DNA of 57,829 bases. Source: Nocardiopsis trehalosi NBRC 14201. Its GTDB lineage: Bacteria > Actinomycetota > Actinomycetes > Streptosporangiales > Streptosporangiaceae. The translations under genes and the position numbers were made by a program. Location of the stretch: NCBI RefSeq assembly GCF_001552555.1, contig NZ_BCRK01000015.1, forward strand, positions 1 to 57,829. Direction: 5' to 3'. Below are positions 16,412 through 24,926 of this stretch, piece by piece. A model generated the notes under the pieces. The model was not told the origin of the DNA. It saw only the letters and a list, made by a program, of their open reading frames with translations, and did not search any database. Position 1 is the first letter of the stretch; every line of letters starts with the position of its first letter.

Positions 16412-17206
16412 ATGTCGGATGCGATCGTGCGGCGGCTGCGGCGCCGCCACCCCTTCGCCGAGTGGACGCCCGTGACCGTGGGCCTGTCCGGGGCGCGGGT
16501 GTGGCGGGTCGCCGGGCGCGGCCGGACCCTGTACGTGAAGGTCGCCGACGACCCCGCCGCGCTGCGGGCCGAGGCGGAGCGGTCGGCGTGGCTGCGTAAA
16601 GCGGGCATCGGCGCCCCCGAGGCCGTCGAGGGCGGTGAGCGCGACGGGTCGGGGTGGCTGGTGACGGCCGCCGTGCCGGGCCGCACCCTGGCCGAGGCGT
16701 GGCCCGCCCACCTGCGGGCGCCCGCTGTGGCGGCGTTCGCGCGGCTGGCCCGCCGGCTGCACGACCTGCCGGTGGAGGACTGCCCGTTCGACCGGGGGCT
16801 CGCGGTGACCGTTCCTCGGGCGCGGGCCGCCACCGCCGCCGGCCGGGTCGACTCCGGCGCCTTCGAGCCCGAGCGGCGCGGCCGCGCCCCCGAGGACGTG
16901 CTGGCCGAACTGGAGGCCGCCGTCCCCGCGACCGAGGACCGGGTGGTCTGCCACGGCGACCTGTGCCTGCCCAACGTGCTGGTCGACCCCGACACCCTGG
17001 AGTGGACGGGCGTGGTCGACACCGCCCGGGTCGGCGTGGCCGACCGCAACCACGACCTGGGGCTGGCCTGCCGGAGCCTGGGCGACACCCGCCTGAACCC
17101 CGACTTCGGCCCGGCGTTCGTCCGGGCGTTCCTGCACCACTACGGCGAGCAGCACGTCGACCCCGACCGCATGGCGTTCTACCGGCTGCTGGACGAGTTC
17201 TTCTGA
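16412..17206 (+). CDS. APH(3')-family phosphotransferase-like kinase
   Basis: A 264-residue kinase. It has VCHGDLCLPNVLV (catalytic loop) and GVVDTARVGVADRNHDLGLACRSL, where the Asp of VVD is the metal-binding residue; APH(3') enzymes usually have CGRLG after it. N-lobe TLYVKVADD supplies the ATP lysine. It appears leaderless: TACGCT lies six bases before ATG 16412. It is a divergent paralogue of the gene at 8244-9050. The true substrate is unknown. Confidence 0.84.
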   Translation: MSDAIVRRLRRRHPFAEWTPVTVGLSGARVWRVAGRGRTLYVKVADDPAALRAEAERSAWLRKAGIGAPEAVEGGERDGSGWLVTAAVPGRTLAEAWPAHLRAPAVAAFARLARRLHDLPVEDCPFDRGLAVTVPRARAATAAGRVDSGAFEPERRGRAPEDVLAELEAAVPATEDRVVCHGDLCLPNVLVDPDTLEWTGVVDTARVGVADRNHDLGLACRSLGDTRLNPDFGPAFVRAFLHHYGEQHVDPDRMAFYRLLDEFF

Positions 17207-17370
17207 CCCCGCAGCCCGTGGTCGCCGCCCGAGTCCGCTTCGGTCCGTGTTCGCGCGAATCCGAAGGGTTGTCATGGTTCGTCGGGGTCAGTCGGACGGG
17301 TGGCGTGCGGCGCGCCGCACGCTGACGGCCGGGCAGGGGGTCCGGCCGGTCCAGGGAAGGGGATCCGCTG

Positions 17371-17637
17371 ATGAACCGCACGTCTCTCCGCCGCCTCGCC
17401 TTCGTCGCCGTCGCCGCTCCGGCCCTGCTGGTCGGGGGCGCGCAGATGGCCGCGGCCGACAGCGTCTACGACTACGCCTTCGACGCGGCCGGCGTGTACG
17501 GCGCGGGCTCCCGCGACGTCTTCGCCGTGGCCGGGGACGGCGCGAAGCACGGCGGCGACGCGGTGTGGACGGAGTACGCCGACGCCGCCGAACCGCACGG
17601 CGCGGTGTCCGAGGACACCGTCAGCATCGCCGAGTGA
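17371..17637 (+). CDS. Small secreted protein of unknown function
   Basis: An 88-residue protein with a clear signal peptide (NRTSLRRLAFVAVAAPALLVGGAQMAAAD, cleavage probably after AAA). The mature 58 residues are acidic, with YDYAFDAAGVYGAG and a region of small residues. GGAAGGGGA precedes the ATG. I recognise no domain. It is convergent with the LLM gene, with a strong hairpin between. Confidence 0.7.
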   Translation: MNRTSLRRLAFVAVAAPALLVGGAQMAAADSVYDYAFDAAGVYGAGSRDVFAVAGDGAKHGGDAVWTEYADAAEPHGAVSEDTVSIAE

Positions 17638-17641
17638 GGTC

Positions 17642-17685
17642 CCCGGCGGCGCGGGCGCGGCCCGCGCCGCACCCGCGCCGCCGGG
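17642..17685. terminator. Bidirectional hairpin between convergent genes
   Basis: CCCGGCGGCGCGGG (17642-17655) pairs with CCCGCGCCGCCGGG (17672-17685) around a 16-nt loop that can itself fold. It lies 4 bases after one stop and 1 base before the other gene's stop. Confidence 0.65.
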
Positions 17686-17686
17686 C

Positions 17687-18652
17687 TCAGCCCAGCCGCT
17701 TGGCCTCGGGCAGGACGTGTTCGGCGTAGAGGTCGAAGAAGGCGTCCTGGCGGTGCCCGACCTGGCTGACGAACACGGTGTCGGCGCCGGCCTCGACGCA
17801 CTGGGCGAGGTGGCGCAGGTGGACGTCGGGGTCGGGACCGCACGGCATCTGCTCGCCGATGCGCTCGGGCGTGATGAGCTCGTCGGTGAGCTGCTGGAAG
17901 TGGCGCGGCAGCGGCAGCAGTTGGGCGGCCTCACCGGGCAGGGCGTCGTTGGGCCAGACCGAGCAGGCGTAGCGGCGGGCCTCCTCGGCGTCGTCGCCGA
18001 CGCAGGCCTTGATGCCGGTCTGCACCGGTTTGCCGGTGCCGCCGGCAGCGCGGAACGCCTCGACGGTGTCGGCGGAGGGGCCCATGGTGATGAGGCCGTC
18101 CCCGATGCGCGCGGCCATCTCGGCGGCGGCGTCGCCGAACGCGGAGACGTAGACCTCGGGCGGGGTGTCGGGGAGGGTGTAGAGGCGGGCGGTGTCGACG
18201 GTGTAGTACTCGCCCTCGTGGCTGACCAGACCGCCCTTCCACAGGCGGCGCATGATGTCGACGGCCTCCTCCAGCATCTCGCGGCGGCGCGCGGTGGCGG
18301 GCCAGGGGTCGCCGAGGATGTGCTCGTTGAGCGCCTCGCCGGTGCCGACGCCGAGGGTGAACCCGCCGCGGGCGAGCGCGGCGGAGGTGGCGGCGGCCTG
18401 GGCGACGACGGCGGGGTGGACCCGCACGGTGGGGCAGGTGACGGCGGTGGTGATGGGCAGGTCGACCGCCTCGCCGATCGCGCCGATCACCGACCAGACG
18501 AAGGGGCTCTCGCCCTGGACGTCGAGCCAGGGGTGGTAGTGGTCGCTGATCCAGAGCTCCTGGAAGCCGGCCTGCTCGGCCCGCCGCGCCTGGTCGATGA
18601 GGTCGCGCGGCCCGTGCTCCTCGGTGGAGAGGAAGTAGCCGATGCGCGCCAT
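17687..18652 (-). CDS. LLM-class F420-dependent oxidoreductase
   Basis: A 321-residue TIM-barrel protein of the luciferase-like F420 family, in the G6PDH-like subgroup. ELWISDHYHPWLD, FVWSVIGAIGEA, RVHPAVVAQAAATSAALARGGFTLGVGTGEALNEHILG and WKGGLVSHEGEYYTVDTARLYTLP are family blocks. The actual substrate is often not glucose-6-phosphate in this subgroup. No neighbouring cofactor gene suggests more. It stands alone, terminated by the shared hairpin. Confidence 0.87.
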   Translation of the reverse strand: MARIGYFLSTEEHGPRDLIDQARRAEQAGFQELWISDHYHPWLDVQGESPFVWSVIGAIGEAVDLPITTAVTCPTVRVHPAVVAQAAATSAALARGGFTLGVGTGEALNEHILGDPWPATARRREMLEEAVDIMRRLWKGGLVSHEGEYYTVDTARLYTLPDTPPEVYVSAFGDAAAEMAARIGDGLITMGPSADTVEAFRAAGGTGKPVQTGIKACVGDDAEEARRYACSVWPNDALPGEAAQLLPLPRHFQQLTDELITPERIGEQMPCGPDPDVHLRHLAQCVEAGADTVFVSQVGHRQDAFFDLYAEHVLPEAKRLG

Positions 18653-18746
18653 GGTGGCCTCCCGGGGACGGTTGCGGGTGTCTCCGGGGCGCTATCCGGG
18701 GGCCGCCGTTCCTAACCCGGCGCCCTCGGGCGCCGGGCCGGGGCGG

Positions 18747-19307
18747 TCAGGGGCGGCGGCCGGTGGCGGCGATGAGCCGGGTCTGGTCGTCGGCGTCGCC
18801 GTCGACCGGGACGGGCGGGTCGAAGATGGCGGAGCCGTCGAGGTCCTGGTTGTGCCACCAGCCGAGCAGGGCGTGGGAGAGGCCGGGGTCGAGCCGGTCG
18901 TCGGCGCCGATGGCGCGGGCGAGGTCCCAGGCGTGGACGGCGAGGTCGAACGTCATCTGCCAGAGGTAGACCTCGCCGGGGGCGTCGCCGAAGGAGAGGT
19001 GGACCGTGCGGTCGGTGCTGCCGGGCTGGAGCCAGGCGGAGCGGGCCTCGCGGGAGGCGACCTCCCAGGTGGTGACGGGGTGCTCGCCGAGCAGGTCGCC
19101 GTCGTAGCGGTCGCCGGCGTCCTCGACGGTGTTGCCGGCGAGGAGGTGGGGTACCCACAGCTGCTCGCCGACGAGGTGGTTGACGAGGTCGTGGACGTCC
19201 CAGTCGGCGCAGGGCGTGGGGTCCGTCCACTGGGTGACCATGATCTCGCGCACCCGGCCGTCGAACTCGGCCATGGCGCGGCCGTGGAGGTCCAGCAGCT
19301 CCGACAT
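18747..19307 (-). CDS. TIGR03086/maleylpyruvate isomerase-family protein
   Basis: A 186-residue DinB-fold protein. PCADWDVHDLVNHLVGEQLW carries the N-terminal histidine; WQMTFDLAVHAWDLARAIG is the second conserved helix with its His; ends FDPPVPVDGDADDQTRLIAATGR, typical of the TIGR03086 group. Probably mycothiol-linked, substrate unknown. It is divergent from the sugar transporter across a region with repeated GATCGG motifs. Confidence 0.82.
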   Translation of the reverse strand: MSELLDLHGRAMAEFDGRVREIMVTQWTDPTPCADWDVHDLVNHLVGEQLWVPHLLAGNTVEDAGDRYDGDLLGEHPVTTWEVASREARSAWLQPGSTDRTVHLSFGDAPGEVYLWQMTFDLAVHAWDLARAIGADDRLDPGLSHALLGWWHNQDLDGSAIFDPPVPVDGDADDQTRLIAATGRRP

Positions 19308-19428
19308 CGAACGTGCTCCATCCCGGTAGGACAACGGTGGACGGGGCAGTCCTACCCCATGGTCGCGCCGAGTACCCGAGCCCCCGCCCCCGTTCCCCGC
19401 GTCGCCGGAACAACCCGAATGCTCGTCA

Positions 19429-19547
19429 CATGATCGGATGATAAAGCGGTAGAACTCCGGGTGATCTTCCGACAACCGTAAAAGTCCCGCATGATCGGCT
19501 CCCCCGCGGTGTCGGTCACCGATCGGGCACCCGCCGTGCCGATCATG
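19429..19547. promoter_or_regulatory. Repeated CATGATCGG motifs upstream of the sugar transporter
   Basis: CATGATCGG occurs at 19429-19437 and 19490-19498, and in inverted form, CCGATCATG, at 19539-19547. The palindrome CCGATCGG lies at 19519-19526. All share GATCGG in a 119-bp stretch of the 301-bp divergent spacer (19308-19608). This looks like a multi-site operator for the transporter; the regulator is unknown. Confidence 0.45.
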
Positions 19548-19608
19548 GGGGGACGACCGTTCGACGGCCCGGCGCCCCAGCGGACGCCGGGCCCGGCAAG
19601 GAGTAACC

Positions 19609-21036
19609 GTGGCAACATCAGATCCGGCGGGGGCGAAGTCAGCGGGGGAGCTGAACATCGTCCACGTGACGCTGGTCGCCTCCGCCGCCGCGATGGGCGG
19701 CTTCCTCTTCGGCTATGACAGCTCGGTGATCAACGGGGCGGTCGACGCCATCCAGGACCACTTCGCCGTCAGCGCCGCCGTCACCGGGTTCACCGTGGCC
19801 GCCGCCCTGCTGGGTTCGGCCGTGGGTGCCGCCGTCGCGGGCGGCCTGGCCGACCGGTTCGGCCGCATCCGCGTCATGCAGATCGCGGGCGTGCTGTTCG
19901 CGGTGAGCGCGGTGGGGTCGGCGCTGCCGTTCGCGGTGTGGGACCTGGCGCTGTGGCGGGTCGTGGGCGGCATCGCGATCGGCATGGCGTCGGTGATCGC
20001 GCCGACCTACATCGCCGAGGTGTCGCCGCCCGCCTACCGGGGGCGGCTGGCGTCGCTGCAGCAGCTCGCCATCGTGCTGGGCATCGCGCTGTCGCAGCTG
20101 GTGAACTACATGATCGCGGCGGCGGCCGGCGGCAGCGCCATGGACCGCCTCGGTCCGCTGCTGGCCTGGCAGTGGATGCTCGGCGCGGCCGTGGTGCCCG
20201 CGCTGCTGTACATCATGCTGAGCTTCACCATCCCGGAGTCGCCCCGCTACCTGGTGCGGGTGGGGCGCGAGGACAAGGCCCGCCGGGTCCTGCACGAGGT
20301 CGAGGGCGGCGACGTCGACCGCCGCATCACCGAGATCCGTGAGGCGCTGGGCTCGGAGATCCGGCCCCGGCTGCGCGACCTCAAGGGGCGGTACGGGCTG
20401 CTGCCGATCGTGTGGATCGGCATGGCGCTGTCGGCGTTCCAGCAGCTCGTCGGCATCAACGTGATCTTCTACTACTCGGCGTCGCTGTGGCAGTCGGTGG
20501 GCGTGGACGAGAGCAACTCGCTGCTGCTCAGCCTGTTCACCTCCGTCGTCAACATCATCGGCACCTTCATCGCGATCGGCCTGGTCGACCGGATCGGGCG
20601 CAAGCCGCTGCTGCTGGTGGGGTCGGCCGGGATGGCGGTCGCCCTGGCCGCCGCGGCGTTCGCGTTCAGCCACGCCCGCGTCGAGGGCGAGCAGGCCACC
20701 CTGTCGTTCGGCTGGGGGGCGGTGGCCCTGGTGGCGGCGAGCGCGTTCGTGCTGTTCTTCGCCCTGTCGTGGGGTGTGGTGACCTGGGTGCTGCTGGGCG
20801 AGATGTTCCCGCTGCGCATCCGCGCGGCGGCCATGGCGGTCGCCACGGCGACCCAGTGGATCGCCAACTGGCTGGTCACGGTGACGTTCCCGACGCTGCG
20901 GGACTGGAACCTCAGCGGGGCCTACGTCATCTACACGCTCTTCGCGGTGCTGTCCTTCGTGTTCGTCTGGAGGTTCATCTCCGAGACCAAGGGGCGGACC
21001 CTGGAGTCGATGGGGCGCGAGGAGCCCGCGCGGTAG
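19609..21036 (+). CDS. MFS sugar/H+ symporter (sugar porter family)
   Basis: A 475-residue twelve-helix transporter. Sugar porter signatures: GGFLFGYDSSVINGA in helix 1, GGLADRFGRIRVM after helix 2, RVVGGIAIGMASVIAPTYIAEVSPPAYRGRL, PESPRYLV after helix 6, QQLVGINVIFYYS in helix 7, DRIGRKPLLL, and a final WRFISETKGRTLE. Likely takes up glucose, xylose or a similar monosaccharide. GTG start after AAGGAG. With the ED operon 5 kb away this could supply glucose, but no direct link is visible. A hairpin terminates it. Confidence 0.92.
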   Translation: MATSDPAGAKSAGELNIVHVTLVASAAAMGGFLFGYDSSVINGAVDAIQDHFAVSAAVTGFTVAAALLGSAVGAAVAGGLADRFGRIRVMQIAGVLFAVSAVGSALPFAVWDLALWRVVGGIAIGMASVIAPTYIAEVSPPAYRGRLASLQQLAIVLGIALSQLVNYMIAAAAGGSAMDRLGPLLAWQWMLGAAVVPALLYIMLSFTIPESPRYLVRVGREDKARRVLHEVEGGDVDRRITEIREALGSEIRPRLRDLKGRYGLLPIVWIGMALSAFQQLVGINVIFYYSASLWQSVGVDESNSLLLSLFTSVVNIIGTFIAIGLVDRIGRKPLLLVGSAGMAVALAAAAFAFSHARVEGEQATLSFGWGAVALVAASAFVLFFALSWGVVTWVLLGEMFPLRIRAAAMAVATATQWIANWLVTVTFPTLRDWNLSGAYVIYTLFAVLSFVFVWRFISETKGRTLESMGREEPAR

Positions 21037-21051
21037 CGTCCGGGCCGGTGG

Positions 21052-21075
21052 CGGGGGAGGCGGGCGCCTCCCCCG
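21052..21075 (+). terminator. Terminator of the sugar transporter gene
   Basis: CGGGGGAGGC followed by a GGGC turn and GCCTCCCCCG, a nearly perfect stem beginning 16 bases after the stop. Confidence 0.65.
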
Positions 21076-21214
21076 TTCCCATGCCGGGCGGCGGGCCCTT
21101 CGGAGACCGACCCATTGGGGGGCATATGGGGGGCACGCGGGGCCGCCGACCCGGCGTCCGCGCCGCCCGGCCCGCGCCCTACCCTGGGGTGCCGGGTGCG
21201 GAGGAGGGGCGGGC

Positions 21215-23368
21215 GTGCGCGTACTGCTGGTGGACAACCACGACTCCTACACCTACAACCTGTTCCAGCTCCTCGCGGCCGCCGCCGGCGCCGACCCCGT
21301 CGTCCTCGCCAACGACGACCCCCGCCTCGCCCGCGCCGACCTCGCCGCCTTCGACGCCGCCGTCGTCTCCCCCGGCCCGGGCCGACCCCAGCACCCCCGC
21401 GACCTCGGCGCCGTGCCGCGCGTCCTCGCCGACCCCCGCCTGCCCGTGCTCGGTGTCTGCCTGGGCCACCAGGCGATCGCCCACCTGGCCGGCGCCGCCG
21501 TGCCGTCCGCCCCCGTGCCCCGCCACGGCCACCTCAGCCGCATCCGCCACGACGGCACCGGCGTGTTCGCCGGGCTGCCGCAGGGCTTCACCGCCGTCCG
21601 CTACCACTCCCTGGCCGTCGCCGCCCCGCTGCCCGCCGACCTGGAGGCGGCCGCCTGGGCGGAGGACGGTGTCGTCATGGGCCTGCGCCACCGCCGCCTG
21701 CCGCGCTGGGGCGTGCAGTTCCACCCCGAATCGGTCGCCTCCGAGCACGGCGCGGCCCTCATCGCCAACTTCCTCGCCCTCGCCGCCCCGACGCGCCCCC
21801 GCCGGACCGAAACCCGGCCGGCGGTGGGCCCCGCGCCCGTGTCCGAAACCCCGGCCGCGCACCCCGGACCCGACACCGACCGCCCCCACCTGGGCGTCCG
21901 CCGCCGGTCCGCGACCGAAACCCCGGCGGGCCCGCCGCGTCCGGATCCCGCCCGCCTCGTCCGGCGGGTCCTGCCCTACGCCGTCGACACCGAACGCGCG
22001 TTCGCCCGCCTCTACGCCGGGGCCGCGCACGCCTTCTGGCTCGACAGCGGACGCACCGGCCCCACCGGCCGGTTCTCCTACCTCGGCGACCCCGGCGGGC
22101 CGCGCGGCGAGGTGCTGACCTACCGGGTCGGCGCCGGCGGGGTGCGGGTCCGCGGCGCCGGCGGCGAGCACACCGAGCCCGGCACCGTGTTCGACGCGCT
22201 GCGCCGCCGCACCCCCGCCCGCCCGCACCGCCACCCCGACCTCCCGTTCGACTTCGCCGGCGGCTACGTCGGCTACCTCGGCTACGAGCTCAAGGCCGAC
22301 GCGGGCGCGCCCACCCGGCACCGCTCCCCGGTGGCCGACGCGGTCTGGCTGCGCTGCGACCGCTTCGTCGCCGTCGACCACGCCGAGGGCCGCACCTACG
22401 CGGTGGCCGCCGACGGCGGCGCCGACGCCGCCGCCTGGGCCGACGCGACGGCGGCGGCCCTCGCCGCCCTGCCCCGCGGCCCCCTGCCCGCGCCGCCGGA
22501 CCCGGTCGGCGCCCCCGACCCCGAACCGCTGCTGGAGCGCCCCCGCGAGGCGTACCTGGCCGACGTGAAGGAGTGCCTGGGCCTGCTCACCGCCGGCGAG
22601 AGCTACGAGGTCTGCCTGACCACCCGGCTGCGGGCGCCCGCGCCCGCCGGCGGCGACCTCGCGTTCTACCGGCGGCTGCGCCGCGCCCGCCCCGCCCCCT
22701 ACGCGGCGCTGCTGCGGCTGGGCGGCACCACCGTGTTCAGCGCCTCGCCCGAGCGGTTCCTGCGTATCGGCGCCGACGGCACCGCCGAGTCGCGGCCCAT
22801 CAAGGGCACCGCGCCGCGCCACCCCGACCCCGCCGAGGACGCCCGCCGCGCCGAGGGGCTGCGCACCGGCGCCAAGACCCGCGCCGAGAACCTGATGATC
22901 GTCGACCTGCTCCGCAACGACCTGGGCCGGGTGTGCGCGGTGGGCAGCGTGGCGGTGCCCGCGTTCATGTACGTCGAGTCGCACACGACGGTCCATCAGC
23001 TCGTGTCGGCCGTGCGGGGGCGGCTGCGCGACGGCGTCCACCCGGTCGACGCGGTGCGCGCCTGCTTCCCCGCCGGGTCGATGACCGGCGCCCCCAAGGA
23101 GCGCACCATGGAGGCGATCGACCGGTTGGAGACCTCGGCGCGCGGCGTGTACTCGGGTGCGCTGGGCTTCCTGTCGCACACCGGCGCCGCCGACCTGTCC
23201 GTGGTCATCCGCACCGCGGTGCGCGCGGGCGGGGTGCTGACCGTGGGAGCGGGCGGCGCGGTCGTGCTCGACTCCGACCCCGAGGAGGAGTTCGCCGAGA
23301 TGCTGCTCAAGGCCGCCGTCCCCCTCGCCGGCCTGCCCGCCGCAGGGGGCCCGGGCGCCGCGGACTGA
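21215..23368 (+). CDS. pabAB: Aminodeoxychorismate synthase, fused PabA-PabB
   Basis: A 717-residue fusion. The glutamine amidotransferase part (1-185) has the triad Cys82 (VCLGHQ), His170 and Glu172 (FHPES). A Pro-rich linker of about 50 residues follows. The chorismate-binding part contains SPERFL, PIKGTAPRHPDP, LLRNDLGRVC, HTTVHQLVSAVRG and FPAGSMTGAPKERTMEAID. PIKGT, with Lys, marks aminodeoxychorismate synthase rather than anthranilate synthase (PIAGT). It supplies 4-amino-4-deoxychorismate for folate or for a PABA-derived metabolite; no PabC lies next to it. GTG start after GGAGGAGG. Confidence 0.9.
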   Translation: MRVLLVDNHDSYTYNLFQLLAAAAGADPVVLANDDPRLARADLAAFDAAVVSPGPGRPQHPRDLGAVPRVLADPRLPVLGVCLGHQAIAHLAGAAVPSAPVPRHGHLSRIRHDGTGVFAGLPQGFTAVRYHSLAVAAPLPADLEAAAWAEDGVVMGLRHRRLPRWGVQFHPESVASEHGAALIANFLALAAPTRPRRTETRPAVGPAPVSETPAAHPGPDTDRPHLGVRRRSATETPAGPPRPDPARLVRRVLPYAVDTERAFARLYAGAAHAFWLDSGRTGPTGRFSYLGDPGGPRGEVLTYRVGAGGVRVRGAGGEHTEPGTVFDALRRRTPARPHRHPDLPFDFAGGYVGYLGYELKADAGAPTRHRSPVADAVWLRCDRFVAVDHAEGRTYAVAADGGADAAAWADATAAALAALPRGPLPAPPDPVGAPDPEPLLERPREAYLADVKECLGLLTAGESYEVCLTTRLRAPAPAGGDLAFYRRLRRARPAPYAALLRLGGTTVFSASPERFLRIGADGTAESRPIKGTAPRHPDPAEDARRAEGLRTGAKTRAENLMIVDLLRNDLGRVCAVGSVAVPAFMYVESHTTVHQLVSAVRGRLRDGVHPVDAVRACFPAGSMTGAPKERTMEAIDRLETSARGVYSGALGFLSHTGAADLSVVIRTAVRAGGVLTVGAGGAVVLDSDPEEEFAEMLLKAAVPLAGLPAAGGPGAAD

Positions 23369-23439
23369 GCGGGGCCGCGCGGCCGGGGCGGCCGCGAAAC
23401 CCGCGTGCGGCGGCCGGGCCGGCGTGCCATCCTGGGCCC

Positions 23440-24165
23440 GTGGACACCGACATGACCGTGCGCTTCGCCCCCGAACTGCACTTCCTGCTCGCTCCGCGCA
23501 ACCGGGGCGCCGACGTCCGCGCCGCCCACGACCCCGCCGCGTCGCTGGGCCACGTGGTGCAGTCGCTGGGCGTCCCGCTGACCGAGGTCGGCGCGCTGCG
23601 GGTCGACGGCCGGACGGTGCCCGACTCCCACCGGCCCGCCCCCGGGGCGACCGTGGAGGTCGCGGCGGTCGACCGCCCGCAGCGGCTGCCGTTCCCGCAC
23701 CCGCGGTTCCTGCTCGACGTGCACCTGGGCACCCTGGCGCGGCGGCTGCGGCTGCTCGGCGTCGACACCGCCTACGACAACGACCGCGACGACGACGTGC
23801 TGGCGCGCCAGGCCGCCGACGAGCAGCGGGTGCTGCTCACCCGCGACCGCGGCCTGCTGTGCCGGCGCCTGGTCCCGGCCGGCGGGTACGTCCGCGCCGA
23901 CCGCACCGACGCCCAGCTGCGCGAGGTGCTGGAGCGGTTCGCGCCCCCGCTGGCGCCCTGGACCCGCTGCACGGCGTGCAACGGGCCGCTGGCGCCCGCC
24001 TCGGCGGCCGACGTCGCCGCCGACGTCGAACCCGGCACCCGCGCCGGCTACGACTCCTTCGCCCGCTGCGCCGACTGCGGGCGCGTGTACTGGCCCGGCG
24101 CCCACCACGACCGGCTGGAGCGGATCGTCCGCGACGCCGAGTCCTGGGTGGCCGCCGCCCGATGA
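23440..24165 (+). CDS. Mut7-C RNase domain protein with N-terminal ubiquitin-like domain
   Basis: A protein of about 241 residues. Residues 1-85 form a ubiquitin/ThiS-like domain (Ub-Mut7C: VRFAPELHFLL to GATVEVAAVDRPQ). Residues 90-175 are the PIN-like Mut7-C domain (FLLDVHLGTLARRLRLLGVDTAYD, LLTRDRGLL). A zinc ribbon ends it (CTACNGP, CADCGRVYWPG). Probable nuclease; the target is unknown. The GTG at 23440 sits six bases after CATCCT, suggesting a leaderless mRNA; ATG at 23452 is an alternative. Confidence 0.85.
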   Translation: MDTDMTVRFAPELHFLLAPRNRGADVRAAHDPAASLGHVVQSLGVPLTEVGALRVDGRTVPDSHRPAPGATVEVAAVDRPQRLPFPHPRFLLDVHLGTLARRLRLLGVDTAYDNDRDDDVLARQAADEQRVLLTRDRGLLCRRLVPAGGYVRADRTDAQLREVLERFAPPLAPWTRCTACNGPLAPASAADVAADVEPGTRAGYDSFARCADCGRVYWPGAHHDRLERIVRDAESWVAAAR

Positions 24166-24250
24166 CCCCCGCGCACCCGGCGACCGGGCGCCCGGTGTTC
24201 GCGCGCCCGGAGTCCGGGCGCCGCGCGGGCACGGTACCGGCGGGGCCGCC

Positions 24251-24913
24251 GTGCGGCTGCGGCTGACCGTGCACCGCGCCCGCCTGGCCGGGCGCGACCA
24301 CCGGGTGCTGCGCCCGGCCGCCCCGCTGCGCCGGCTCTCACTGCGGCCCGCGGGCGGCTGGTACCTGCTGCGGTGCACCGACGCCGCCGAGCTGATGCGC
24401 GTCGCCGCCCTGTGGCAGATGGCCGCCCGCTCCCGGCACTCGCTGGTGCACCTGCCGCTGCGGTCCGCGCCGGAGCCGCCGCCCGAACCCGCCGGCGCGC
24501 CGCCGCCCCTGCCGCCGCTGGACCTGCTGCTGTGCCACCACTCGCTCGGTTTCCCGGCGTCGCGGTGGAAGCGGCTGCGGGCCCGGCTGGGGCCGGGCCG
24601 GCCGCACACGGCCGACACCGGCACCCGGATGCCCGAGGAGTACCGCCGCCACCCGCAGGGGTGGGTGCCGCCGCCCGGCGACCGCGACCCGCTGGACCTG
24701 TCGGTGCACGCCGACACCCTGGTGGTGGCGGGCAGCGCCCTGGCGTTCCACCGGGGCGGGGCGGTGTTCCTGGGGGCGGCGGTGCGGGGCCCGGCGCGGG
24801 TGCGAGAACCCGGCGGACCGGGCCACCTCACCACCGCGCTGCACCCGCTCGACGGCCTGATCCGCCGCCCCGTCACCCCCGGCATCCTCGTCCACTACTT
24901 CGCCCCGGGGTGA
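24251..24913 (+). CDS. Hypothetical protein
   Basis: A 220-residue protein, Arg- and Leu-rich, with no signal peptide or membrane helix. Features: an internal Pro-rich insert (about residues 75-93), LDLLLCHHSLGFPASRWKRLR, and YRRHPQGWVPPPGDRDPLDLSVHADTLVVAGS. The well-formed hydrophobic/charged pattern argues for a real protein. It starts at GTG 24251, 85 bases after the Mut7-C gene, and may be co-transcribed. I do not recognise a family. Confidence 0.6.
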   Translation: MRLRLTVHRARLAGRDHRVLRPAAPLRRLSLRPAGGWYLLRCTDAAELMRVAALWQMAARSRHSLVHLPLRSAPEPPPEPAGAPPPLPPLDLLLCHHSLGFPASRWKRLRARLGPGRPHTADTGTRMPEEYRRHPQGWVPPPGDRDPLDLSVHADTLVVAGSALAFHRGGAVFLGAAVRGPARVREPGGPGHLTTALHPLDGLIRRPVTPGILVHYFAPG

Positions 24914-24926
24914 CGCGGCCCGTCGC

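Noticed and set aside
21179-23179. A 666-codon minus-strand frame opposite pabAB
   Set aside because: Composition is Gly/Ala/Val repeats without domains; the plus strand has complete amidotransferase and chorismate-binding motifs.
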